From NCBI RefSeq assembly GCF_000002235.5, contig NW_022145605.1, positions 33,140,274 through 33,204,273 on the forward strand: a DNA stretch of 64,000 bases. The letters are read 5' to 3'. This stretch comes from Strongylocentrotus purpuratus (taxonomy: Eukaryota; Echinodermata; Echinoidea; Camarodonta; Strongylocentrotidae). This document shows, one piece after another, positions 54,653-64,000 of the stretch. The notes under the pieces were generated by a model. The model had not been told where the DNA came from and made no database searches. It saw only the letters and a list, made by a program, of their open reading frames with translations. The stretch's first letter is position 1; every line of letters starts with the position of its first letter. Both the position numbers and the translations under genes were made by a program.

Positions 54653-55458
54653 ACACATTTAAGTTTGTTGAGGGAGGCAGGGGCTTTTCGCCCCCTCCCC
54701 CCGATCCACACGATTTTGGTGGGATTAATCTCTGCTTCTTTTCACCCTTTTCTTTCTTCTTCCTCTTTTGTGTTCCATTTTAGCTCTCCTCTTTCCCAAC
54801 TGATATCCCTTCTTTTTTTTTCTTCTTTTGTTTCTTACCCTTTCCTTCCTTCTCTCTTGTTTTGCGGGGGGGGGGGGGAGGGGGGGGGGTGAGGCAACAG
54901 CATGGGCGACAAGGCCCTTCCGCCCCCCCGATCTCTTTCTTTTCTCCTTTTTCTTTTATTCTTCCTTTCCTCTTCTCTCTTCTTTCCCTTTCCCTTCTTT
55001 TCCTTCCTTCTCTCTCTCTCTCTTTTTGTATGCCAGGGGAGGGCAGGCGAAGGCCTTTCGCCCCCGATCCACACCGCGTGGTGGGAAAAATCACAATTGA
55101 TCTCCCGTACCTTTCTTTTCTTTCCCTTCTCTTCCTTTCTCTCTCTTTTAAGTTTGCTGTAGAAAGGGGGGGGGGGACAAGGGCCATTTGCCCCCCCCCC
55201 CCGATCCCCAACTTGTTGGCGGGAAAACTGCAACTGATATCCCCCTTCTTTTCTTTCTTTCCCTTTATCTCCTCTTTTCCCTTTTTTCTTTCCCTTCTCT
55301 TCATTCTCTCTTTCTTTTTGCTTGGGGGGGGGGGGGGCAACAGCCTGGGAAGCAAAGCCCTTTCGGCGGCTCCCCGATCTCCTTCTTTCCCCTTTTCTTT
55401 TCTTCTCCCTTTCCCTTTATCTCTTCTTTCCCTTTCCCTTATTTTTCCTTCCTTCCTT

Positions 55459-55504
<46 letters not shown>

Positions 55505-55740
55505 TTTGCTGAGGGGAGGGGAGGGGGTGGCGAAGGCCTTTCGCCCCCGATCTCCTTCTTTTTCCCCTTTTCTTTTCTTCTTCCTCTTCTTCCTTTCCCT
55601 TACTCTCCGCTTTACCTTCTCTCTCTCTCTCTGACTCTCTCTCTATCTCTCTCTCTCTCTCTTCATTTTTTTGTTGGCGGTTTGGGGTCAAGACCCTCTC
55701 ACCCCGCCCCCCTCCCCAATGGACCTGCGCCGGGAAGACC
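53915..55740 (+). repeat. Pyrimidine/poly-G satellite array, plus orientation
   Basis: At least seven units of about 170-260 bp anchored by GCAACTGAT(A/C)T(C/T)CC (about 53918, 54129, 54315, 54575, 54798, 55092, 55230), with (TCTTTTC)-rich filler, G-runs, then CAACAGCATGGGC(A/G)(G/A)CAAGGCCC and CCCCGATC. The many long frames are low-complexity artefacts. Confidence 0.85.
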
Positions 55741-55823
55741 TGTAGTGTGGTCCCTAGCTAGCTGGCAAAGCTGAATATGGGTTATCCAGTCGTTTCATTC
55801 ATTAAGTATAATTATAATTGTAT

Positions 55824-56270
55824 TAGTGGGGGCTGTTAGGGATATTTGGTGCAGATTCTTCTAAAAGCACCAAATTTGCCCCAGAGGTAGATTATACCAT
55901 ACTATTACGATTTTTGCCGGACGCCAAGAAGGGCGCTCTCTGGGACTGCCATATTGGGCAAATCCAAAATGGCCACTATCTGAGTTAAAGGTCGAGCGTA
56001 GTTCCAAAAGGAAAAGCGCTTGTATGATTATAGTTTATATATTTATAGGGTTTTGGGGGTCAGAGAATCTGATTTTGATGTTCTTTCATTTGATTTGAGG
56101 TCTCCTTGGGGCTGCCTTACTGGTCATATTGGTCAAATCCAAAATGGCCGCCATCTAAGTTACAGGTCAAGTATAGTTATGAAAGGAAATGGGCTAGTAT
56201 GATAAAAGTTGATGAATTCATTGGGTTTCCGGGGTCGGATAATCTGATTATGATGTTCTTTTATCCATAT
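55824..56270 (+). repeat. Left inverted arm of the foldback element
   Basis: About 2.5 units. Begins with the palindromic GGTGCAGATTCTTCTAAAAG CACC. The CCAAAATGGCC(G/A)CCAT(T)-type core occurs near 55968 and 56139. Confidence 0.85.
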
Positions 56271-56658
56271 GCGAGTTCGTAATTGCACACTCCGCATGCG
56301 CCAAAATCGGGAACGAACTTTTACAAAGATTACATGAACATAAAGAGAGCTGAGAGAGGAACTGTAATTTGTTTTTTTGTGCTGGCCTTTCCTTTGTGAA
56401 TGATCACATCTGACACATCAGTCACCGAAAATCATTTCTGAATGTCGGAATTGGTTCTTTATAGTAAACTTTACTTGAAATCTGGTCATCGGTAACGTAT
56501 TATCGGCATTATCGTGATCCAAGTCCCTAGGGACTCGAGCTTTATGTCTAGACGTTGCATAATGTAATTCGTATTGGTATTTTATTCCATCTCAGAGTGA
56601 TTATAGACGTTATTTTTTAAGGATAATAAAGATAAAGCTGTCTGGGTTTTTAAAGATA

Positions 56659-56922
56659 ATGCTTCAAAACAAATCGAACAAGCTGTTTATTTCTTTATTC
56701 ATGGTTTGTTTCTACTGTTTATCTATTTTCATTGCCAACCATCGAAAACGAATTTATTATGCATTTCACAGAGGAAGTTTGCATAGGAGAACTATGCTTT
56801 CTAATGGATCCGAACAATATGGCACATCTTTAGGGGCCTGGGAGAGCCCCCACCGGGGGTTCCGGGGCGGAGCCCCAGGATGCTCTCGAGTTAATTTGAC
56901 TTTAAAGAGCAAGTGTTTCTAA
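56659..56922 (+). other. 87-codon open frame in repeat unit 1
   Basis: It starts MLQNKSNKLFISLFMVCFYC and has a hydrophobic N-terminus ([18 protein letters not shown]). It recurs as a near-identical frame at 57387-57650 and decayed in unit 3 and the partial unit 4. Its conservation can be explained by the recent duplication alone. No known domain. Confidence 0.25.
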
Positions 56923-57386
56923 GATATAAAGAGAGATTATTTCTTCAATGAAGTGAAAGGACTCTTGAAAATAAAATAGCCCTTTCATTTCATTTTAGAA
57001 ATAAACTCTAATCCATCCCTTGATATTTATATTGCACTGCTCCTACTTCGTGCTTTGTTCACACTCTCCCTGTTCTATAAAGGGTGCTTTCTTTATTTGA
57101 TCATCAACAGAAGCAAAATGCTAGGCCACGAACTTTTCGAAGCGTGACCAGATTCCAAGTATGCTTAAATAGGGGCATTAATGTATGTAGAAAAAAACAG
57201 GATTAAGATCCCATGCAACGCTTCAAAATTTAAAAGAAGAATAAGAAAAATAAAGTTGAGATTCAACCTTTATGTCTAGACGTTGCATAATGCAATTCGT
57301 TTTGGTATTTTATTCCATCTCAGAGTGATTATAGAAGTTATTTTTTAAGGATAATAAAGATAAAGCTGTCTGGGTTTTTAAAGATA

Positions 57387-57650
57387 ATGAGTCAAAACAA
57401 ATCGAACAAGCTGTTTATTTCTTTATTCATGGTTTGTTTCTACTGTTTATCTATTTTCATTGCCAACCATCGAAAACGAATTTATTATGCATTTCACAGA
57501 GGAAGTTTGCATAGGAGAACTATGCTTTCTAATGGATCCGAACAATATGGCACATCTTTAGGGGCCTGGGAGAGCCCCCACCGGGGGTTCCGGGGCGGAG
57601 CCCCAGGATGCTCTCGAGTTAATTTGACTTTAAAGAGCAAGTGTTTCTAA
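57387..57650 (+). other. 87-codon open frame in repeat unit 2
   Basis: Same protein as at 56659-56922 except near the start (MSQNK for MLQNK). See that entry. A coding role is not supported beyond its being open. Confidence 0.25.
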
Positions 57651-58245
57651 GATATAAAGAGAGATTATTTCTTCAATGAAGTGAAAGGACTCTTGAAAAT
57701 AAAATAGCCCTTTCATTTCATTTTAGAAATAAACTCTAATCCATCCCTTGATATTTATATTGCACTGCTCCTACTTTGTGCTTTGTTCACACTCTCCCTG
57801 TTCTATAAAGGGTGCTTTCTTTATTTGATCATCAACAGAAGCAAAAGGCTAGGCCACGAACTTTTTGAAGCGTGACCAGATTCCATGTATGCTTAAATAG
57901 GGGCATTAATGTATGTAGAAAAAAACAGGATTAAGATCCCATGCAACGCTTCGAAATTTAAAAGAAGAATAAGAAAAATAAAGTTGAGATTCAACCTTTA
58001 TGTCTAGACGTTGCATAATGCAATTCGTTTTGGTATTTTATTCCATCTCAGAGTGATTATAGAAGTTATTTTTTAAGGATAATAAAGATAAAGCTGTCCG
58101 GGTTTTTAAAGATAATGAGTCAAAACAAATCGAACAAGCTGTTTATTTCTTTATTCATGGTCTGTTTCTACTGTTTATCTATTTTCATTGCCAACCCTCG
58201 ACAACGAATTTAGTATGCATTTCACAGAGGAAGTTTGCATAGGAG

Positions 58246-58279
58246 AACTATATATATATATATCTATATATATGTATGT

Positions 58280-58347
<68 letters not shown>
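58246..58347. repeat. (TA)n microsatellite in repeat unit 3
   Basis: About 45 TA units with a few ATATGTATG and ATCTAT interruptions. Accounts for most of the extra length of unit 3. Confidence 0.97.
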
Positions 58348-58350
<3 letters not shown>

Positions 58351-59199
58351 AATCATTTATTGGGATTATTTTGCTTTCTAATGGATCCGAACAATATGGC
58401 ACAGCTTTAGGGGCCTGGAAGAGCCCCTACCAGGGTTTCCAGGGCGGAGCCCCAGGATGCTCTCGAGTTTATTTGACTTTCAAGAGAAAGTGTCTTTAAG
58501 ATATAAAGAGAGGTTATTTCTTCAATGAAGTAAAAGGACTCATGAAAATAAAATAGCCCTTTCATTTCATTTTAGAAATAAACTCTAATCCATCCCTTGA
58601 TATTTAAATTGCACTGCTCCTACTTCGTGCTTTGTTCACACTCTCCCTGATCTATAAAGGGTGCTTTCTCTATTTGATCATCAACAGAAGCAAAAGGCTA
58701 GGCCACGAACTTTTCGAAGCGTGACCAGATTCCAAGTATGCTTAAATAGGGGCATTGATGTATGTAGAAAAACAGGATTAAGATCCCATGTAACGCTTCG
58801 AAATGTAAAGAAGAATGAGAAAACTAAAGTTGAGATTCGACCGTTATGTCTAGACGTTGCTTAATGCATTTCGTATTGGTATTATCTCCCGTCTGACAGT
58901 GATTATAGACGTTATTTATATGGATAATAAGATAAAGCTGTCCGGGTCTTTGAATATAATGCTTCAAAACAAATCGAACAAGCTGTTTATTTCTTTATTC
59001 ATGGTCTGTTTTTACTGTTTATCTATTTTCCTTGCCAAACCTCGAAAATGAAGAGGAAAGTTTGCATATTGATGAAACATATGGGCGCAGGCCAAAATTT
59101 AAACCCACTCAAGTGTGAATTTGGCGCATCTTCACTCATCTTCTTCAACTAGGAAATGGACTTCATTGTAGCCTTAGGACAGGATGGTGAAATAAAATT

Positions 59200-60011
59200 G
59201 ATAAAAGAACATCATAATCAGATTATCCGACCCCGGAAACCCCATGAATTCATCAACTTTTATCATACTGGTCCTTTTCCTTTTGAAACTACGCTTGACC
59301 TTTAACTCGGATGGCGGCCATTTTTTATTTGGCCAATATGGCCAGCATGACAGCCCCAAGGAGACCTGCAATATTGATACAAGCAACATCATAATCAGAT
59401 TCTCTGACCCAGAAAACCCCCTTACTATATAATTTTTTTTTTTTTTAAATCATTTTAGCTCTTTTCCTTTTGGAACTACTATTGATCTGTAACTATCAGA
59501 TGGCGGCCATTTTGGATTTGACCAATATTACCAGTATGACCCGAGGAGATCTCAAATCGATGAAAGAATATCATAATCAGATTCTCTGACCCCGAAAACC
59601 CCATAAATATTTAAACTTTTATCATACTAGCCCATTTTCTTTCGTAACTACACTTGACCTGTAACTATCAGATGGCGGCCATTTTGGATTTGACCAATAT
59701 GACCAGTATGGCAGCCCCAAGGAGATCTTAAATTGATGAAAGAATATCATAATCAGATTCTCTGACCCCCAAACCCCATAAATATATAAACTATTATCAT
59801 ACAACCGCTTTTCCTTTTGGAACTACGCTTGACCTTTAACTCAGATGGCGGCCATTTTGGATTTGCCCAATATGGCATACCCAGAGGGTGCCCTTCTTGG
59901 CGTCCGGAAGAAATCGTAAAAGTATGGTATAATCTACCTCTGGGCCAAATTTGGTGCTTTTAGAAGAATCTGCACCAAACAACCCCTATTTAGCCCTAAC
60001 AGCCTCCACTA
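59200..60011 (-). repeat. Right inverted arm of the foldback element
   Basis: ATAATCAGATT words at about 59214, 59392, 59574 and 59750 give a period near 178 bp. Ends with TTTGGTGCTTTTAGAAGAAT CTGCACC and CCCTAACAGCCTCCACTA. Confidence 0.88.
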
Positions 60012-60034
60012 TATTGACTATGTATATGTGTGGA

Positions 60035-60245
60035 CTAGAGTACGGACATTCGGTGCGGCAGGCGGACTATTGGTGCGAGACCTCTTCCGCACGGATTGTC
60101 CGTCAGACATTTGAGGCGCGCACGGAATGTCCGACACGGACATTCTGCGCGGATAAAATCCGCACCGATCGTCCGCTCTCGATCGATCTCTAATAGTCGG
60201 ACGATCGGTGCGGGTTACATTCTACGCGGTCACACCGGCCAAAAA
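60035..60245. repeat. GC-rich foldback-like tract
   Basis: GGACATTCGGTGCGGCAGGC, TCCGCACGGATTGTCCGTCA, GGACGATCGGTGCGG and GCGGTCACACCGGCC form overlapping inverted pairs (for example GATCGTCCG/CGGACGATC). It has the flavour of the GGTCACAC-ended element at 10896-11527 but is a different sequence. Confidence 0.5.
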
Positions 60246-60309
60246 AGAGAGGAGTGTAAAGGAAGAGGACGTAGGAAGAAAAGGGAATAGACAAAGAAAA
60301 CATTTGAAA

Positions 60310-60765
60310 TTCAGACAAGGATTAAGAGTCGAGAACGGTACAACGAATCGTCTTCTTTCTCTAATGAATTAATGAAACGTCAAAGCTTCCGCGCTACGCG
60401 CGGGGAGGGCAGGGGGAACTTAATTCAGACGAGGATAATTTTCGGGAACGGTACAACGAATCGTCTTCTTTCTATAATAATTTAATGAAACGTCGAAGCT
60501 TCCGCGCTTCGCGCAGAAGGGGGGGGGGGGTTGATTTAGACAAGGATTAAGAGTCGAGAAAGGTACGACGAATCTTCCTCTTTCTCTAATGATTTAATGA
60601 AAAGTAAATGCTTCCGCGCTTCGCGCGGGAGGGGGAAACTAAATTATTTTTGAGAGCGGAACAACGAATCGTCTTCATTCTCTAAAAATTTAATGAAACG
60701 TCGAAGCGGGGGGAAAACTGAATTTAGACAAGGATTAAGAGTCGAGAACGGTACAACGAATTTTT
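60310..60765 (+). repeat. Tandem array of units of about 110-120 bp, left part
   Basis: Units read AAGGATTAAGAGTCGAGAAC GGTACAACGAATCGTCTTC, TTTAATGAAACGTCGAAGC, then TTCCGCGCTTCGCGCGGGAG. About four units; the array resumes at about 61985. Confidence 0.9.
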
Positions 60766-60814
60766 GATAATGTGCAATTCTTGTATTTCATATTTTCATA
60801 TTTTCATTGTATTC

Positions 60815-60910
60815 ACATAATAATAATAATAATAATAATAATATAAATAATAATATTCATAATTATAATATGCTTTTACAGCGCATCACACAATATGTCT
60901 CTATGTGCTT
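60815..60910 (-). mobile_element. Inverted LINE or SINE tail with (AAT)n
   Basis: AATAATAATAATAATAATAA TAT..ATATGCTTTTACAGCGCATCA is the reverse of the GCGCT..TATAAAT..(ATT)n ends seen elsewhere in the window. Confidence 0.45.
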
Positions 60911-61569
60911 TACATAAACAAAGGAGCATATCTAATGTATCTATATATATATACATGTACCTGGAACCATTTTTAAGGTCAAAATACAGGGTAACTTCTT
61001 CAGGAAGTCCAATATGTGTACACATGATGATTATTCATTAATAATGATACGATTTTTATCTATGTTTTAATTTAAACACGTGTAATTTGCGTATTTACTT
61101 AATTTTAATGACGGCAGTGTAACGCATTTGCAGATTTCTCTTTCGTAGGAAATCTATCCTATGACAACTACTTTCTTGTTAAATTTTCGACAGAGCCAAA
61201 TATCTTGCCTTTTCAATAATGAACACAAATATTTGAACTCTGCAATAAAATAATTTGGTTTTGTTATCATATACTGAACATATAATAATAAAAATGAAAC
61301 AAATCAAATAACAAATAACTCATCAGTCATCTGCAAATGCATTACATTGCCCTCCACACCCCAGCTTAGTAATTTGTAATATGCATGAATGTCTCTTCTT
61401 CTTCTCTCTTTCTTCCTTTCTCTTCTCGCTTCTTTCAAAGTAGCCGTTGCGTAATAGCTATTTTATACTCCGATAATTTATTGTCTCAATCATCTCCATC
61501 CAGGCATTTCTATGCCGGAGCACTTCTCATGTTGATTGCAGTGTCCGTGTGTATGTGTAGGGCGTGTAC

Positions 61570-61705
61570 GATTATATTGTGCGTGTGTGTATAAAGCGGT
61601 GTGTATAGTGTGAGGTGTGTGTGTGTGTGTATAGGGGTGTGTGTGTGTGTGTATAGGGGTGATAGGGGTGTGTCGTGTGTGTCTTTGTGTGTGTGTTGAT
61701 GCGTG
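61570..61705. repeat. (GT)n microsatellite with ATAGGGGT interruptions
   Basis: GTGTGTGTGTGTATAGGGGT repeated twice in a GT-rich region of about 130 bp. Confidence 0.95.
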
Positions 61706-61984
61706 TTAGCGGGAGAGGTGTTCCGGCGTGGAGGTGCCTGGATGGACGAGATCAATAACGAAACAAAACAAGCTTTTTAAACTGCACTGCCTTTTCCTCA
61801 GTTTTATCTTGTTCTTTTAATGTAATCTTTCTTAAAATTGTGATGATTGTTAAATGTTTTGTTGAAATGTAATTATTTTGTCTGTATTTATATATTTATA
61901 TTTGTATGTACATGTAAAGCACCTTTAAATGTCCGAAGGCAAATTTTATGTACTTTTTACATGACAATAAATTATCTTGAATCT

Positions 61985-62490
61985 TGAATCTTGAATCGTC
62001 TTCTTTCTTTAATGATTTAATGAAACGTAAAAGCTTCCGCGCTTCGCGTGGGAGGGGGGAAACTGAATTTAGACAAGGATTAAAAGTCATAACGGTACAA
62101 CGAATCGTCTTCATTCTCTAAAAATTTAATGAAACGTCGAAGCGGGGGGGAAACTGAATTTAGACAAGAATTAAGAGTCGAGAACGGTACAACGAATCGT
62201 CTTCTTTCTTTAATGATTTAATGAAACGTAAAAGCTTCCGCGCTTCGCGCGGGAGGGGGAAAACTGAATTTAGACAAGGATTAAGAGTCGAGAACGGTAC
62301 AACGAATCGTCTTATTTCGCTAATGATTTAATGAAACGTAAAAGCTTCCGAGCTGTGCGCGGGAGAGGGGGATGAATTAAGACGAGGATTAAGAGTAAAA
62401 AACTGAACAACGAATCGTCTTCTTTTTCTAATGATTTAATGAAACGTAAAAGCTTCCGCGCTTCGCGCGGGAGGGGAAAAACTATTTTCA
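61985..62490 (+). repeat. Tandem array of units of about 110-120 bp, right part
   Basis: About five units (GAATCGTCTTCTTTCTTTAA, AAAGCTTCCGCGCTTCGCGC). In phase with the left part at 60310-60765. Confidence 0.9.
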
Positions 62491-62504
62491 GACGAGTAGG
62501 CACG

Positions 62505-62730
62505 TACGGAAGTGGGGGGAGGGGGGTTAGGGGGTTGACCCTCCCCCCTTCGGTTTTTTATGTGTGTATTTTGGAGCAACCCCCCCCCCCCCTTTTCTGT
62601 GATTTTTTTTTTTTTTTTTAATCTAAAATAAAAAATAAAAAAATTGCCAATGGCTGACCTAAAAAAGGTGACCTCACCCCCCCCCCAACGGAACAAAATG
62701 TCAAATTTTCAAATTTCGAGATAAAAAAAA
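62505..62730. repeat. Poly-C, poly-G and poly-T/A tracts
   Basis: G-rich 62510-62540, C-run 62580-62592, T-run 62604-62619 and C-run 62676-62686. Possibly the end of an element, since CCCCTCCC..GGGGG motifs pair in inverse. Confidence 0.6.
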
Positions 62731-62825
62731 AAAGTGTCCTCTTCCTTATGGATGAAGGACTGGCTCCGTTTTAGCGCTGAGGGCGTGTTATTTTCGCAGC
62801 GGCTTGCGTCAGCTTGGGGGCGCGA

Positions 62826-62863
62826 CCACAGAACTCTTAAATACGTATTTAAGAGTTCTGTGG
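62826..62863. repeat. Perfect 38-bp palindrome between 9-bp direct repeats
   Basis: CCACAGAACTCTTAAATAC meets its own reverse complement without a loop. GGGCGCGAC precedes it and GGGCGCGAC again ends it, each followed by (C)ACAGAA. Confidence 0.95.
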
Positions 62864-62989
62864 GCGCGACACAGAAACAGTGCGGGCAGCTGCAGTGGTG
62901 GAATCAGATCAAAGTCAGTGGGTGAAATAGGATAGTAGTCAGGAGCGCAAGTGCCGAGTGTGAGAGACAGGAGCGCTATATCACGTAAG

Positions 62990-63190
62990 AGACAATTATT
63001 AGTGTTACCTTTAGTATTATCATTATCATTATCACAATTAGTATTATTGCTATTACCTTTAGTATTATCATTATCATTATCTTAATTAGTATTATTGATA
63101 TTACTTTTATTGTCATAATCATGATGACTATTAGTTATATCATCATTTTCTTTTTGTCATTATCATCATCATCATTTTCATTATTACCAT
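62990..63190. repeat. ATT/ATC-rich low-complexity tract
   Basis: TAGTATTATCATTATCATTATC occurs twice 60 bases apart, with further ATCATCATC. No gene. Confidence 0.8.
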
Positions 63191-63459
63191 TCAAATAGTT
63201 CGGAAAATGGGGGTGAAGACTTAAAGGAAATGATGTGGACCTGAATAAGAGACTATTACTGTAGAGAGTTAGAGAAGAATACACCAGCGACCACACTACC
63301 TTCTATCTTTTTACTTTTGTTGTTGAATAATTTGTCTTTTCATTCACCTAATATTTCCCATGCCACCTCCTAAAATCAGTGTCCCATGAACGGAGGACGG
63401 ACGCTACGCCACTGTTATTAAGGGAAAGGCCACCCAGATATCAAATTGGTTTTGATAGA

Positions 63460-63720
63460 AGCAGACAAAAAAGAGGAACAGGTCTGTGAATGTTTGAGCT
63501 AAATACGATTTAATTTAAGAAAGTTAATCATTTTTGAAGTGGCGATCAGTCAAACACAAATTCCTCTCCTTTTCTTATTCTTTGCGAGCTCCTCTCCAAT
63601 TTGCTCTGCAAAAGGACATTTCATAAACTTGTATTTTCTTAGTCATTGATGACGGAACAATTTTGTTTCATACAGGGGTCGTATAGAAACATATTTTTTC
63701 TAATCATCATTCTTGTTTTT
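63460..63720 (+). repeat. Dispersed repeat, second copy of 848-1090
   Basis: CAGTCAAACACAAATTCC, TTTGCGAGCTCCTCTCC, ATTTGCTCTGCAAA and TTTTCTTAGTCATTGATGA match the left-end copy in order and spacing. Confidence 0.55.
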
Positions 63721-63834
63721 CTTCTTTTCATATTTATTTTACTACAGATTAAATGGGAGGGGAGCTCACGAAATATGTTACATAGTTTCCAATTTGTCCT
63801 TGATCCTCAAACGTTAATCCACTAACCTTTTTTC

Positions 63835-64000
63835 TCATTTATCCGCTTCTAATAAAACCAACGCGATTTCAGGGTTGACTTCCGCTTTAACTGTGATAAA
63901 ATGTGTTCCGATGAGCATTTTCTCAAAGCCGAAGGATAAAACATCATCATCAAATACAATGTCCTTCACCTTTTCCACATTAGGTGAAAGGGCAAGGCTA
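63835..64000 (-). other. Open frame running off the right edge
   Basis: On the minus strand a frame open from the window edge ends at TGA (63837-63835) and reads, in part, SPNVEKVKDIVFDDDVLSFG and MLIGTHFITVKAEVNPEIAL. The composition looks protein-like, and it is not low-complexity. No family is recognised, and the neighbouring DNA is a dispersed repeat, so it may be the last exon of a gene outside the window or chance. Confidence 0.25.

Larger units (their letters stand above)
56541..59060 (+). repeat. Tandem 728-bp repeats inside the foldback element
   Basis: Unit starts (TTATGTCTAGACGTTGCATA) at 56541, 57269 and 57997, with a partial fourth at 58843. Units 1 and 2 are nearly identical. 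Unit 3 is longer (846 bp) because of a (TA)n expansion at 58246-58347 and is more diverged. Each holds a GGGGTTCCGGGGCGGAGCCC C block. Confidence 0.95.
55824..60011. mobile_element. Large foldback transposon, 4.2 kb, arms of tandem 178-bp repeats
   Basis: The outer ends TAGTGGGGGCTGTTAGGG and CCCTAACAGCCTCCACTA are inverted. The left arm (55824-56270) has about 2.5 and the right arm (59200-60011) about 4.5 units of 175-182 bp (ATAATCAGATTCTCTGACCC, AGATGGCGGCCATTTTGGAT, GGCAGCCCCAAGGAGA). Between them lie unique DNA and three to four 0.73-kb direct repeats. Arms made of tandem repeats are the hallmark of foldback elements, known in sea urchins as the TU family. No transposase was recognised. 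TAT flanks both ends, a weak candidate target duplication. Confidence 0.8.
60766..61990 (+). mobile_element. Retroelement-like insertion splitting the array
   Basis: The array is cut in ACGAAT^CGTC and GAAT occurs on both sides. The insertion's right end is GCACCTTTAAATGTCCGAAG, a TACATGACAATAAATTATCT word and TTGAATCTTGAATCTTGAAT, like the short tandem tail of a LINE or SINE. It also contains an AAT-rich tail of another, inverted element (60815-60900) and a (GT)n region at 61570-61705. No RT domain was seen, so it may be 5' truncated or a composite. Confidence 0.5.

Noticed and set aside
54780-55691. A 303-codon Arg/Glu/Lys-rich minus-strand frame
   Set aside because: Reverse strand of the pyrimidine-rich satellite array, which stays open because of composition.

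Overview
The window looks like a piece of an animal nuclear genome, most likely an echinoderm and probably a sea urchin. This is inferred from the following: genes split by GT..AG introns; very many short inverted-repeat (MITE-like) elements; CR1/L2-like LINE tails and tRNA-derived SINEs with (ATT)n tails; long GA/CT and poly-G tracts; and a large foldback element whose inverted arms are built of tandem repeats, an architecture known from sea urchin TU elements. No species can be named from the sequence alone.

Only about 26 kb of the window carries recognisable host genes. Gene 1 (+ strand, 3028-13352) can be assembled from eight exons that join in phase into a 528-residue FAD-dependent oxidoreductase of the carotenoid desaturase-like (phytoene desaturase/CrtU) superfamily, with an N-terminal membrane anchor. 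Gene 2 (- strand, 25756-18276) can be assembled from six in-phase exons into a 1187-residue fusion. It consists of a cholesterol-oxidase-like GMC flavoprotein, a linker domain, and an alpha/beta-hydrolase whose nucleophile elbow carries Cys (GHCMG). The genes are convergent, with stop codons 4.9 kb apart. Both proteins resemble bacterial families more than familiar animal enzymes, so the pair is the best candidate here for an under-described (possibly horizontally acquired) lipid or isoprenoid oxidation locus. Intron 5 of gene 1 also holds a possible alternative 3'-terminal exon.

The rest (1-3 kb, 13.4-18.2 kb, 25.8-64 kb) shows no convincing host gene. It is a mosaic of MITE families, three of them with several copies in the window: about 400 bp with AAAGGTAAAGACCAGT ends, about 190 bp with TTAAAGCCCCAC ends, and about 240 bp near-palindromic. 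It also holds LINE pieces (5.87-6.36, 7.45-7.64, 38.28, 47.38-48.77 and 60.77-61.99 kb), SINEs, microsatellites and complex tandem arrays. Notable structures are a GC-rich 632-bp inverted-repeat element in intron 6 of gene 1, a 0.24-kb tandem array duplicated around a 1.7-kb segment (38.4-41.4 kb), an 11-bp minisatellite (50.6-51.2 kb), two pyrimidine-rich arrays in opposite orientation (52-56 kb), a 4.2-kb foldback element with three 0.73-kb internal repeats (55.8-60.0 kb), and a 0.12-kb array split by a retroelement-like insertion (60.3-62.5 kb).
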